From assembly GCA_973895155.1 (NCBI GenBank), contig OZ316899.1, forward strand, positions 124,001 through 188,000: 64,000 nt of DNA. Reading direction: 5' to 3'. How positions within the stretch are numbered: the stretch's first letter is position 1; the number at the start of each line of letters is the position of its first letter. The translations under genes were made by a program, and so were the position numbers. Shown one piece after another: positions 24,747 to 37,183 of the stretch. Below the pieces are notes generated by a model. That model worked only from the letters and a program-made list of their open reading frames with translations, was not told the DNA's origin and did no database searches. The DNA is from Marsupella aquatica (taxonomy: Eukaryota; Marchantiophyta).

Positions 24747-26310
24747 CGACGGATCCGATGATATAGCTGAAGAAGATGAAGAGGATACTAATCTCAGCGG
24801 AGTTCTTCAAGAATGAGAACCCAATAATAAGGTGGGTTAGTTCTTCGGCACCAACCAAGGCGTACCTCTTGGTGTTTGCTCCCACCCACGTTGATGAGGA
24901 GACGGAGTACGAAGAGGAATCCAGGGGAGGAGTATTGCCAAGAAGATATAGTGGCCGGAGAAACACCGGGGGAAATGAACGAGAGGCGTCTCCATCGGCG
25001 CAATGCCTGGAGATCGAAGGCAGAGGCGAGCACAACGGCGTAGGTCGCACAAAATGAAGTCGACGAGGCCGGTTTTCACTCAGCATTTGGAGCCCATTTT
25101 GGGATACCGTTAGACCCGCCCGCAGAAGGTACAACTGACTGAGACCGTAGAAGAAGAAGATTGATCCCGCACATTGCTCCACTTAGCTGATCATTCAAGG
25201 TTGTGAGGTTTCATTGTACTTGATGCATTTCGGAATGCATTATTTTTGCTCAAATCCTCGTGCGACTAAACAACAGGGACATAAAGCAATTCCCAATTAC
25301 GAACCCCTCGACTCCACGCGCGACACATTCAATCACATCTTCCTGGCCTTTCTCCAGACGGCATGTCTGAGTGCCATTTTGACAGCTGCTCCGACAGAGG
25401 TTGACAAAGTTCGCATAGTCTATTTGGAGGATCTGGGTACCTAGGTAGCTTCTTGAGATCGCATGCCATTTCCCAATGGCCACTTACAGACGACGTCTGT
25501 GGACTCGGATTGCAGAGATTGTTGTAGTAGTTCTGAGGAGGGTAATCGTCCTCAGATCGAGGCTGCTGATGGTATTTGTCTGAGCGTACGTGGCTATCAG
25601 TATCATTCTTTACGTGGTGAGCATCACCCCTAAACCCTAAAAGGAACGGATGACAGCCACAGCTTCTTCAGTGTTGTCGACTTGCTTGCACTGGTTACTG
25701 CAGCCTCCAATATTCAATCGTCAAACTGTAGGCGTTCTAGCAGGTTAATTAGTTCAATTGGCAGTGTTGCCATGTGTGTTCGGAAATGTGACCGGTATTT
25801 TCATTCCATCGGAGAAAATAACGATGTGCGTTAAACAGTTTTATGAACACGTACCCCTACCTAAACCCGGCGATGCAAGGGATCTTTTGTCGAGGTGAAC
25901 TGGCCAACATTTGTCCATGTCGCTCCTAAGCATGTTTTTTCTTTTCAATACATATAGATTTCTATATTATTATGTCCGCGACACCCTACAGCTCACCTCA
26001 ATCTTCTTCATCGACGCATATATTCCATTGTTTTCATCCGGCAATGATTTGTGCCGTCACCGATTTGGTTTCTTGTTTACCGTTTAAGGGCGATGCTTTT
26101 TTATTAGGTTGGAATGCTATCCATGCACAGCACACCGCCAGAATGATTTAAATCCAACTCGTGACCTTCATAACAGGTTGGAGTTTGGCGGCGACCAATT
26201 TCCATAGTCTCTTGCTGATAAGGGTTGGTCGACTCATTAACAGGCTTGCCCCTTATCATCGCGGAGAGAACAGTGTACGTGGGGGAGCGATTGCTATATT
26301 TGTGTTATCG
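24747..26310. other. No recognised gene; contains one arm of an inverted dispersed repeat
   Basis: About 24905-25020 resembles, in reverse complement, 28395-28510: shared 'GGCGTCTC..CGTT', 'ATTTC.CCCGG.GTTTCTCC' and a terminal 'ATTCCTC'. A telobox-like CCCCTAAACCCTAAAAG lies near 25627. No gene assigned. Confidence 0.4.
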
Positions 26311-26497
26311 ATCAGGGCATGGACTATGGCCGGAATATATTGCACATATATGTTCCTGGATTCAATTCAATCAGGGCAGCCATGGACTATGGCTAAACTA
26401 CATTACACGTATATGTTCCTGGATTGAAATCAATCAGGGCATGGACTATGGCAGGATGGACTACATATATTACACATACATGTTCCTCGATTCAAAG
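26311..26497 (+). repeat. 3 imperfect tandem units, ~59-63 bp
   Basis: Units start at ATCAGGGCA (26311, 26370, 26433). Each contains ATGGACTATGGC and ends with ACA[T/C]ATATGTTCCT.GATT. The short frames over this region only repeat a peptide. Confidence 0.85.
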
Positions 26498-29400
26498 TTG
26501 CTAATTTGAATTTTGCACGAGGACGGTCCACACTCTAAACTATTAATTACTGACAAACGGTTGTCCAACAACGACAAATCCGTTTGGAGCATCCATCACA
26601 TGTCATTACACCACATACTGCTCTTCATCTTGCATGAGCTTCCAGTTTCCGTCATGTTCGGGTAATCTGGTGCCCGAGCACTTGGTGGCCTACGCTGTGA
26701 ATGGTACGTTTTATTATTGGTTTGCTTTAGGGTTCAATCTCGGGTTCAATCAGGATTTAGGGTCCTGTACTCTAAAACCCTAAATGATATTAATCGGTCC
26801 TGTGAAGTTGCTCCCGACTTACCGGAAACTTACAGTCGCAATGGCAACGTCTAATAATTGCATATCATTGGTGTGATATGATACCGAGCAATTGAGGGGA
26901 ATCTGCTTGTCTGGCTGCTATTATTGGCTCCCTATATATGGTTCAAGTACCTGCGGGAATTGACCAATGTATGAGTTTTATTATGACGCACACGTTACCT
27001 GCGTTCCATGTGTACTCCAAGATTCTACGTACTACCTCTTGGGGATGTTAAACCGTAAACTTGTCGATGTCCCTCTCGCGCCTGAATGAATCAACTCCCT
27101 CAGCTTCATCTTCAATGAATGTACATCCAAGACATTCAGAGTCTCCTTTAATCCTTCAATTCTATTAGGGATGGAGGGGGGGGAACTTAAAGGTGGAGCA
27201 CAGGGAGCAACCAACCCAAGGTTGCCTGGACACTTTGTCCGAACAAGATTTCTCCCTTCATGCATGAATGTCGTGTTTGCCTATGAGGACGCGATTCTAC
27301 TACTCTATGATACTTTAACTCACCTTTTTCGAGGGCACACCTTCTGCGCCCAGGTTACGCTATAAGCATTTTTATGACAAAATGCAGACAGTCAGTGAGC
27401 TCCCAAATCTCACACAGACAACCCAGTCGTTAGGCTCTCCGGAAACGCAAAGGGTTACCAGCAATATATCGGTGGAAAATATAAAATACCGGAATCTCGG
27501 GACGAACAGCTTCCCAATCTATGCATGCATACTCGTTGGCATTCTTGTCCTAGCTAGTGTCACCGTCACCGTCACCAAATAAACTGTCCGAACAGGATGT
27601 CTCCGAACACGACCCTCGTTAGCTATTCAACAAGTAAGGATCGATTATGAAAGAGGGAAAAAAATATCTAACCCATTACGATGAATTTACTGGTAATCCC
27701 GACTTCGACAGATGTATGTAGTGCGGACACACATCCATACACAACTCACATCGTGGCACACCATGTAAACAAGAAAACAAATAATCACACGACACACAAC
27801 ACATGTACGCCAAAATCCATAACAATCTCTTGCAAAACGGGACCCCGCTGCAAGGTATCACTAAGTCGAGCCAAACTCACCCGCTAGCCATGCGGGACTC
27901 CAAGTCTACTATACACATAGCAGAACCCTGCCAATGTCGCTCTACGTGCCAACCGGCATACACTCTCTCTCTCTCACCATAGCCACACTCACATGAGCTC
28001 TACTAGTGCCGGAAGGCTCAACTTGGAAGAATGAGGAGCTAATCCCTCATTCTCCAAGGTATACCCCCATGGCACAAGGCATGGTAACCTGGGTGAAGAG
28101 GTCACCCTTACCAGGTGACCTGCTATGCCAGGTCATCCTCCCAAAATCACAACACATGTGCAACCAACAAAGTTGCAACTCAAATGCAACATGGTGTGAC
28201 ATGTACCTACTCCTTACCTCTCCAAGCATTTTAATAAACTTTTTTTGAAGTGTGGTCAGCTGTCTCTACTATTGTACGCTCGCCTGCCTCAATCAATGGG
28301 AGACCAAATTGCGCTGCAAAAGCTGCATTAAAGCCAACTTTATGTTCCTCGCGTTAATTCTGAATGCATGCAGCTGCGCGCGCCCACCTGCGGCGTCTCC
28401 ATGCGTTTTGCTCAAGAAGGCGTCTCTCGTTTGTTTAATTTCACCCGGGGTTTCTCCAGCACCGAGAACATCTCATTCCCAGTATTCCTCAAAAGTCCCC
28501 GCTTCTCATTCTCGTTTGATCTGAATTTCATCATGAATGGTGTGACCTAGAGCTGCGCCTTGGTTAATGCTGGCTCACTTTCCCATCTGAGCATCGAATT
28601 CTCTTTGGAAACTTCTGCCGAGATTAGCAAACTGTAAAGCCTGGCCCTAATTCATCTCTCCCCATCCATGCCTACATCCGCTTCGACGGCCCTTCCTCGT
28701 CTGTCCACTGTTTGTACCAATGTGCTCGCGTAAATAACAGTAGCATTTCATGTGGCGATCGAGGGTCCTTTGGCATTATACAAAGTAACACCGATGCCGC
28801 ATATATGTGGACATCCCTAACACACTGCCGTATTTCATCAAGGAAGGGCGGGACGGTCCGAATCATGTTTAGCCTGGGCGTGTGTACTCTAATCCCAAGA
28901 TTGTGGCGCCATATCGATTAATACCCCAACCGTTGGTACGCCTTTCTCGATTGTCATATATATGCCATGTACTTATCACCGGACAGAACTTGGAACACAT
29001 TATTTAATGAAATCACGGGGAGGTGACCGTACGGTCCACATACAGCAAGGCTAGCGAGCTGGGCCAAAATCACTTCCCAGCACTCTAAAATTCTCTACAC
29101 TAGCTTCTAACCCATCTAACTACATTGTCGGCACGTCGAAGTCACAACCTCAAAAAAAGCTCTCGATCTTCTTCCCACACGTAATTTTTTGCGTCCTCCG
29201 GATTGAAGGGGAACTCGTCGGTTTGCATGAGCTCTCCGATCCTTGGCAGGCTACAGCCAGCGGCAGGATCGATCCCTTTTCAATTTGTCATAATACTCCC
29301 AAGCTTCATGACTAATTAGCATGGGGGAGGACTGGTAGATGTACAAAACTCATCCACCCACTGCTGGATACTGCGATATATGTGGGTGGTGTAAAAATGA

Positions 29401-30897
29401 AAGGACTGAAGACCACGTACATGTCGTGCCGCAATGTGGTTAGTTGCGTTCCACTCTGCTGCTTAAATAATTAAAAAACAAACGATCATTTGGGGCAGCG
29501 TACGTACTTCCCACGGACTTTTCATTTTCCCCAATTCAACTTTCCAACACAAGGGGTACCACTAGACCGGATTATTTTCCTATGGAGTCCGGGGCTATTA
29601 TATTGAACTTCTGAATGATTGTGCCTCCTCGGAACGTCGATCCGGGTACCGATGATCTCCATGTACTAGAACGGTCAGGTATAATTGAGGGTTGGCAGGG
29701 TGTTCTATCTCTAATTCCAATAATACACGGAAATTGCGTGAGTCCGCTACTTGCCTTTGGGTACTCAATATTTTGGATTGTAAGGGGTATTACGTACATA
29801 ATCCGGTCAAGGTTTCCTAGTCGAATGGCGCGTTTGTTGTTAATTCTTGCACCCGACGGAATGATGTGCAGGGTCTCCAGCCCCATTGCCTCATCCGCTT
29901 CAATCGATCGTCGTTAGAACGCCCACCCGCTGGACTGATCGAACAAGCCCTTTCAAGAATAGAATGCTCACCAGTTGGACTTTCTTCGCTTACGTTGATC
30001 AGGTCTTCCAGCGCTTCTGCTAGTATCTTGGCAGCAGTGGCAGCCTCCTCCCTTAATTAACACCTGTACTTGGAATATCCCAAGCTTTGTACCGAACATA
30101 TTAATTTAATGTTATTGCTGGACCAGTTTGTTCCCAGCTATGTACTTCCCTCAATCACTTCTCCATTTCTTTATCTCTCCTCTCTGCACTCTCCGCGAGC
30201 GCGGCAATTAAGTAGTGTAAGCACTCTTCTCCTCCAGCTGCTGGCGGAGTCCTTTGCACTGAACTTCATCCCGATGGAACTTTTGTTCCTACTCCAACAT
30301 CTCCATCCTTGCCGTGCTCTCCATGGAACCTTTGTTCCTACTCCCATGGCGGCTGCAACGTCCCCTTTCTCCGTCGCAGCTAGCAGAATGGCGATCAACT
30401 CGCGCCGATGCTGGACTGGTAACTGACCTTATTGGCATAGTCGACGCTACAAACGCTTTAATCATTCTTTTGTTGGTGGATTGCGTGGGTGATTATAAAC
30501 GCCAGCATGGCAAAGTCGCTCTGCTTGGTTGCATTGCCTGGCCGAGTGGATAAGCTGCTTCTCACCACGAGTGCACCGGTGGCATTTCGGTGCACCGTGC
30601 TCTTCGGACTGAAACCACCAAACAAACAAAAAACTGCATTTTGCGACTATTTGGATCAGTCCTTAAGTACCGGGCCGCACAAAACAGAGGCTCTACACGA
30701 GAGCCGCATATCCCGGGTCGAAATTGAATTTAGGGACAAAGTCTGCTTAGGTTTAAGGTGTACGGTTGCTGTTTTTCAGTTAGTGAACAGTTATGGGCTA
30801 TTTCTGCCCCTTTAGAGTTGAGGGTGTCTGCACAAAGACTCTAGAGAGCCTGAAAACCGGGGGGTGTGTGGTGTTGAGCAGGGCATGGGTTCAGTTG
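26498..30897. other. No recognised gene
   Basis: A long stretch with only short frames. An opposed pair of ~100-codon frames at 29572-29917 shows no domain. Telobox-like motifs occur near 26775, and 28395-28510 holds the second arm of an inverted dispersed repeat. A local GGTGCACC palindrome occurs twice near 30570-30600. Confidence 0.35.
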
Positions 30898-31010
30898 GGC
30901 CGGAGCCAAAGAACGGATACCAGCAGGGTGAATGGTGCCATGGTATGATGCCATGAGAGTTCGCAACTGAGGTAGCTGCACTATCCGGGCTCCTGATCAG
31001 TTGATGTTTT
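30898..31010 (+). repeat. Dispersed repeat family R2, copy 1
   Basis: 'GGATACCAGCAGGGTGAATG', then 'GATGCCAT', 'CTGCACTATC' and 'CTGATCAGTTGATG' follow the same order as in the tandem copies at 34880-35335. Non-coding. Confidence 0.65.
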
Positions 31011-31757
31011 GAGGTTGGGGGCGAATGGACTTCCTTCTTTATTACTCTCCAACACCATGTCACCTTGGATGTTTGAGAGGGGGTGGTCCCCTCATATATA
31101 CTACTTGAACCACAACGCATGAGTTCTTAAATCTGGTGGGAAGTACAACCGAGTCTGGGAGTAGGAACCCGGTCTCCATCGGTGCTGACTCTCATTAGGG
31201 ATGGGACCCCGGGGCCTTTTTGCACCCCAATAACTCCGGGGAGTCTGGACCGTCTCAAGAAGTCGGTTTGTGGGGTCTGTGTACGGGGGGATGCCCTCTC
31301 CCTTGTTGCTCCTTTGTCGTTGATCTTCTCTCCATCGTGGCTCCTTTGTCGCGGATCGCGTCTCCATCGGTGCTGACTCTCAGTCTCCTTGGTCTCTGCC
31401 TTGGTTGCCGCTACCTCCTACATAGGGGTCGCGTGGGGCAGCTCACGGTCGTTAGCACAGCCACACAGGGCCGCCGGGCGGGGTGACCTCTCCCACCCTA
31501 ATAATAATATTATATTATTAAAAGCGGGCCGCTCCCTCCCTCCTCATAGACATATACGATGTATGACACCCCTGCATACCGTCATAATCCTAGTTTTTTC
31601 TTTTCAATCAATGAATGCAGCCACATTTTGATGTGTGATTACCAGCAGGGCTCATATATGTGTGGCGCCGTGGCGGGGAGGCGGGCTTGTTGCTCCCTCC
31701 CTTGTCGATGGGCGTGGTATCCATTATTATTATTACTAGAACTAGAATCTAGCTCAA
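31011..31757. other. No recognised gene; AT simple repeats
   Basis: Contains AATAATAATATTATATTATT near 31500 and a short ATT run near 31725. The segment 31138-31480 has several near-repeats of 'GTCTCCATCGGTGCTGACTC' (near 31171 and 31359). Confidence 0.4.
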
Positions 31758-32610
31758 TACCCGTGCGTTGCACAAAAGAAGTCGTGTCGGCCAAATAAGA
31801 TGTCGAGTTGGCCAATAGGTCGTTGAGAGAAAAGATTTCTTGTAGGCCAAGATGTCGTTGAGAAAAAGGATGTCATGTAGGCAACGACATCGTTGAGGGA
31901 AAAGCCAAGACATCGTTGAGGGAAAATACCTGTGCGTTGCACAAAAGATGTCCTTAAAAAAAAAGGTGTTGCCCAAAATGTCGTTAAAATTAACATGTCG
32001 TGGCGCCCAAGATATCGTTAAGAAAACAGATCATGTCGTGTCCCCCAAGATGTTGTGTCCCCCAAGATGTAGGTAAGAGAAAAGTGTTGTGGCACCCAAA
32101 ATGCAGTTAAGAGAAAAATATGTTGTGTTTCCCAAGAATGATATTCTTAAGTGAAAGATGTCATGAAGTAAAACGATGTTGTTAAGAAAAAGAAGTCATT
32201 TTACCAAAGATGGCATGTTGCCAAAAAGGTCATCAAGTAAAAAATTGTCGTCAAGTAAATAGATGTCATGTCGCCAATGATGTCGTTATGCCAAAGATGT
32301 GGTTAAGTATTAAGATGTTGTTAAGTACAAAATGGTCAATAGATAAAGTATGTCATTAGTAAAAGATGTTGTTAAGTACATATTGGGCCTGATACCTGTG
32401 CATTGCACAAATGATGCATGTTGAGGTGAGAAAATATGTCAAGGTGAAAAAAGATGTCAATGAGAGAAAACATTTAGCGCTGAGAAAAATATGTCAAGGA
32501 GAGAAAAGATGGCAAGATGACAAAAAGACGTCAATTAGAGAAAAACATTCTGAGGTCAGAAAAATATGTCAAGGAGAGAAAAGATATGTTAAAGAGACGA
32601 CACCCATTCA
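31758..32610 (+). repeat. Degenerate minisatellite with recurring 19-bp anchor
   Basis: Many imperfect ~25-35 bp units based on 'AAGATGTCGTTAAGAGAAAA' with 'GTCGTGTCGCCC' spacers. The anchor TACC[C/T]GTGC[G/A]TTGCACAAA occurs at 31758, 31927 and 32393 and contains the near-palindrome GTGCGTTGCAC. The 3' part (32410-32610) changes to 'AAATATGTCAAGG(A/T)GAGAAAAGATG' units. Predicted peptides here are repeat by-products. Confidence 0.8.
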
Positions 32611-32879
32611 AGGCCAAGTCAATACTTTACATTGAAAAGTCATATAAAAAAGTCACGGCATCTTAGGTCAGGGCAGGGAGATAGCAACACATGGATGAGC
32701 ACATACACCAAGTCCTTCGCAAGTAGAAAGATTAACATAATAATACAGCCTGACCATTATGAGGGAGGAAACAGGTCCGAGACTTGTTGAGGTCAATATT
32801 TACACTGTAGCTATATCCTAGCATGAGTCAGAGATCAATGAGCGCATAAGAACAGTATGTTACACTATAGCATCCCCAG
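32611..32879. other. Spacer, nothing recognised
   Basis: Short region between the minisatellite and the minus-strand unknown gene; no motif recognised. Confidence 0.4.
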
Positions 32880-34765
32880 TCATGGGTGGAGCACAATAAA
32901 GTATGAAAGGTCTGTGGCCTGCATCATAGTAAGGCATTCCGAAAAAATATCACGAACAGGAAGCCATTCAAACGCGCGGCTGGTATATAGATTTGTGGAT
33001 GAAGTGTAGAGACAGTCGGTCTTGTGCTCGTGTAATGGTTCGTCGTCCATGCGAAAGCTGAGTAATCTGTCGATCAACTGAACAGGGACACGTAGGTGAG
33101 CATTGTCTGACCAAGTAGGGAGCGCAGAAGGGAAACGTGAGCAAAATTGAAATGGAGAAAAAGATGAACTGTCCAATATTCATGAGAAAAAAGCACTGTG
33201 AGGAAAGGATACAGACAGGATGTCAAATGAACCTACGGACGGTGGCGAAGCAATTAGACAGCGTACAGGGCAGCAACCGAGCGGAGTATAGAGATAAAAA
33301 GGTGAAAAATGAATATATCTCAGAACTGCATGTGTTACGATAGGCGCGGCGAGAAAATGCAGGTGTGCTACAATCTACCTTAATCCTAAAAGAGCAAATG
33401 ATAAGCTATCCACTCCTAGAGATGTCGCAAGTATTCTTAATCACACATCATTGAAGTGGATGTTGCGTCGTGGAAGAGGTGACTGTCCATTTGCCGATCC
33501 AGGGGAGCCTGATGATGTCGGGCGTCCCAAAGACCGGCTAAATGTCCCGGCCGTGCCGTTTGGAGTGTTGGGTTCTTTTTTGTCACAGAGGTTTGTTCAA
33601 AGAATTCCCTAGGCTTGATCAATGTTTCAATGATGCGTGCCCCTCTTGGCATCCCCGTATGCTGAGAGGAGTTGAATGTGCATTCGGGTCCCGCAGCCGT
33701 TCTCCAACGGCTTCTAAGATGAACTGTCGTACGAAGAGGAACGCGACTTGATCCAAACTAGTACGACGAGTGTCACCACCCAAAAAACTCATCATGAGAA
33801 CCAATCTTCCTTGCGCAGATGAAGCGTTAAAAAACAAATCAAGGTGGTTAGCCATATACCAAATAGCGTGATCAAACCAGACGATTTGGCCGGTACATCC
33901 TCCCTTCGTAGTGGAATTACAGGAGCATCGAAGGAATGGCCGATGCCAGTTCCAGAATTTAGTCTTTGTGTTCATGTGGAGACCGAGAAGAATTAGTATT
34001 GAAGTGTCCCCTGATCTTCACTCCAGCTTCGACGCTGCACTTGTACTTAGGGGCCCCACATACGGTCATGGGCCATCGAGTCACAAAGAGCGGCGTAGTT
34101 TCGATCCATGGAAAACCTTTAAGAGCGTTGTTCCGACAGGTCTTGATGTCTTCGTCAGAGAGAGACGCCCACGACTTCCACATCTCGATCGACATGGGGG
34201 CAAGATTGTTAATGTTCGGGATTCGCCACATACAGCAGTCAACTTTAGAGGCTTCCCACTCAAGAAATCGAGGAGGGTTATTGGGCACAAATGGTTTGCC
34301 GTCCTGTTTGAAATCATCCAACTCTCTCTGTGAGGATTGCGCTCCGTCAATAGCCTCATCAAATGCAGCGCGTTCCTCTGTTGAGAGCCATTTGGTGTTG
34401 AGAAGCGGGTTCTCCCGAAGTTTGGTAGCGACATCTGAGATAGAAGGAGCGATAGGGATATCGTTACAACTCATCGGGGTGTATGCAAGCATTCTAGCTA
34501 GTCGTCTGCTCGTCATACGAGATTGCTCCAGTTCGTCCTCATCAATGTTCTCAAAGCTACTCAGCAAAGTCGAAAAAGAATTAAGTTTTTCAAGCGCAGC
34601 AGAGGTACCAACGCAACCAGCAGCCTGGTAAATGGAAAACCACTCATTGATTCTCAGGATGTGTAACAATAACTGACCTGGCTCCTCATCCTCACCACGT
34701 TTCATCACCTCACGATCATGTATCTGTATGGCGTCATGAATCTCACTTTGTCGAATGGATGCCAC
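32880..34765 (-). pseudogene. Unknown protein, frame broken at least twice
   Basis: The first part (34765-33959, 268 codons from ATG) reads like real protein: mixed composition, helix-rich, Trp-containing, with little low complexity. Near 33970 the sense shifts to a second frame (to 33619; contains 'FDHAIWYMANHLDLFF') and near 33640 to a third (to 33437). A further frame in the same direction (about 33130-32880) begins after a possible acceptor 'TTGGTCAG'. The shifts have no GT-AG introns at the joints that I could identify, so indels are more likely than splicing. I do not recognise the family. It lies beside a minisatellite and the telomere-repeat zone, so it may be a decayed mobile-element gene, or a host gene with assembly indels. 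Confidence 0.4.
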
Positions 34766-34865
34766 GATTATACTTCTTGATAGTTCTTGTTTGATTGATT
34801 GATTTACGGCAACAACATTTGCAGGGCCCCGGGAGAGATGGAGCCACGGTGAACTAGGGTTGATT

Positions 34866-35335
34866 TGGGAGGCAGAGGACGGATACTAGCAGGGTGAATG
34901 GTGCGCGGGTTTGATACCATCAGGGCTCGCGGTGGGATCGCCGCACTATGTGGGGTGTCATGATCATGAGTTCACGTTTCGAGAATGGCAAGATCAGAGT
35001 TCATCCCTTTGTGTTTTGCATGGCCGAGGCAGGGAGCCACAACGAAGAAGGGAAGGGTTTAGGGAAAACCCCTAAACCCTAAACACAGAACCCTAACTGG
35101 GAAGGCTGAGTGGTGCCCTGGTTTGATACCATTGGGGCTCGTGATGAGATTGCTGCACTATGTGGGGTTCTGATCATGAGTTGACATTTCGAGAATGGCA
35201 GGATTGGAGTTATCCCTTTGTGTGTGCGAGGCCGGGGCAGGGAGCCATGACGAAGAAGGTAAGGGTTTAGGGAAAACCCCTAAACACGTAAACACAGAAC
35301 CCTAACCGCCTGGAAGGCTGAGGGGTGCCCTGATT
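34866..35335 (+). repeat. Dispersed repeat family R2, tandem copies (period ~212 bp)
   Basis: Units contain GGTTTGATACCAT (near 34909 and 35121), 'GCACTATGTGGGGT', 'TGATCATGAGTT', 'TTTCGAGAATGGCA' and end in 'GGGTTTAGGGAAAACCCCTA', an inverted telomere-type motif. GGTTTGATACC is one base from the pol III B-box consensus GGTTCGANNCC, so a SINE origin is possible but unproven. Confidence 0.75.
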
Positions 35336-35666
35336 TTCTGCCATGAATGGAGTTTGAGGTAATTCCAGGTTCGGGCATCCCTAAACCCTAAACCCTAAAC
35401 TTCAGGCAGGTGTGTGTTGGCCAGCCGCACAGGGAGAGGCTCTACGCAATAGTCGTGCAGCGGGGAGGTGGAAGAAGGCAAAGATGGGACTAGTACAGTA
35501 GTGGTGGTAGTGTAGTTTTGTGGAGGGCGTTCATGTTCTCTAAGGCGAGTGCTGTGCCCATGGAGTGAACATGGGTGGAGGGTCTAGGGTCACGTGTCCT
35601 GGTTGCTGTAAAGCCAGGAATCGGGTGTCGCAAAATTAGATGGCGGGCAAATGATTGAGTGTTACG
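35336..35666 (+). repeat. R1-related sequence with telobox motifs
   Basis: Holds CCCTAAACCCTAAACCCTAAAC near 35381-35400 and the 'GGCTCTACGCAATAGTCGTG' block (35439) shared with 11748. Non-coding. Confidence 0.6.
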
Positions 35667-37140
35667 GAATTGGCCAGAAAGAGGCTAGGTGAATCCCGTG
35701 AGTGAAGTTCCAGGAGAGGCAGAGGTGAGGCAGTCCACAGTGGCCGCAGCGTATGGAGAGGCTCTACGCGATAGATGGCAGGGTAAGCAGAGTTGGTGCG
35801 AGGGGAGTACGGGAAGAAGGCCTTAGTGCTATCCGGGCTCCCAAAGCAGTGACGTTTGAAGAATGGTGCAGGGATTGATTTACTTTGTATTTTCATGGCA
35901 CGACTGTCTTTTTCGGGTGTTCGTGGCAAGAAGAACACGAAACTACGGTAAACCCTGAACCGGAAACGGTAAACCCAATAAACGTAAACGTGAGTTGGCA
36001 TTTGGAGGATGACAAGATTGTAGTTGATTCGTTGGTGAATTGGGGGCCGTGGGAGGGAGGCACGAGGAACAGCCCAAGGGTAAGGGAACCCTAAAATAAA
36101 CCCTAAATGACGGGGAGGGAGGGTGGGCAGAGTTGATGCGAGGGGAGTATGGGAAGAAGGCCTTAGTGCTATCCGGGCTCCCGAAGCAGTGAGTTTTGAA
36201 GAATGGTGCGGGGATCGACTTGCTTTGTAATGTTGGTTCCTTTGTATTTTAGGAATTGGCCAGAAAGAGGCTAGGTGAATCCCATGAGTGAAGTTCCAGG
36301 AGAGGCAGAGGTGAGGCAGTTCACAGTGGCCGCAGCGTATGGAGAGGCTCTACGCGATAGATGGCAGGGTAGGCAGAGTTGGTGCGAGGGGAGTACGGGA
36401 AGAAGGCCTTAGTGCTATCCGGGCTCCCGAAGCAGTGACGTTTGAAGAATGGTGCAGGGATTGATTTACTTTGTATTTTCATGGCACGACTGTCTTTTTC
36501 GGGTGTTCGTGGCAAGAAGAACACGAAACTACAGTAAACCCTGAACCGGAAACGGTAAACCCAATAAACGTAAACGTGAGTTGGCATTTGGAGGATGACA
36601 AGATTGTAGTTGATTCGTTGGTGAATTGGGGGCCGTGGGAGGGAGGCACGAGGAACAGCCCAAGGGTAAGGGAACCCTAAAATAAACCCTAAATGACGGG
36701 GAGGGAGGGTGGGCAGAGTTGATGCGAGGGGAGTATGGGAAGAAGGCCTTAGTGCTATCCGGGCTCCCGAAGCAGTGAGTTTTGAAGAATGGCGCGCGGA
36801 TCGACTTGCTTTGTAATGTTGGTTCCTTTGTATTTTAGGGGGCCGTGGGAGGGAGCCACGAGGAATAGCACAAGGGTAAGGGAACCCTAAAATAAACCCT
36901 AAATGACGGGGAGGGAGGGTGGGCAGAGTTGATGCGAGGGGAGTATGGAAAGAAGGCCGCAGTGCTATCCGGGCTCCCGAAGCAGTGAGTTTTAAAGAAT
37001 GGCGCGGGGATCGACTTGCTTTGTAATGTTGGTTCCTTTGTATTTTCATGGCGGGACGTCTTTTTCGGGCACTCGTGGCAAAAAGACCACGAAAAAGACC
37101 GCAAAGACCGGGCATTGCGATCGCTGGGCTGCACGAAAAT
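35667..37140 (+). repeat. R1 tandem array: two 585-bp units plus a partial third
   Basis: Unit 1 starts GGAATTGGCCAGAAAGAGGC at 35667 and unit 2 at 36252 (period 585), nearly identical. A third copy from about 36840 lacks the first ~370 bp, beginning at the internal GGCCGTGGGAGGGAG block, and ends in 'GGCATTGCGATCGCTGGGCT'. Each unit holds AACCCTAAAATAAACCCTAA. High identity implies recent duplication. The 279-codon minus-strand frame across it is a product of the repeats, not a gene. Confidence 0.9.
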
Positions 37141-37183
37141 GTATATAGGGTTTTCTCCAAGGTTTTTTGAGGCAGATTTTTAA

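Noticed and set aside
29572-29917. Opposed ~100-codon frames
   Set aside because: Neither strand shows a recognisable domain; probably chance openness.
31749-31996. Hydrophobic minus-strand frames in the minisatellite
   Set aside because: By-products of translating the AAGATGTCGTT repeat.
36321-37160. 279-codon minus-strand frame with repeated peptide blocks
   Set aside because: It exactly tracks the 585-bp and partial tandem units; the peptide repeats come from DNA repeats, and the same frame is stopped in the equivalent first unit.
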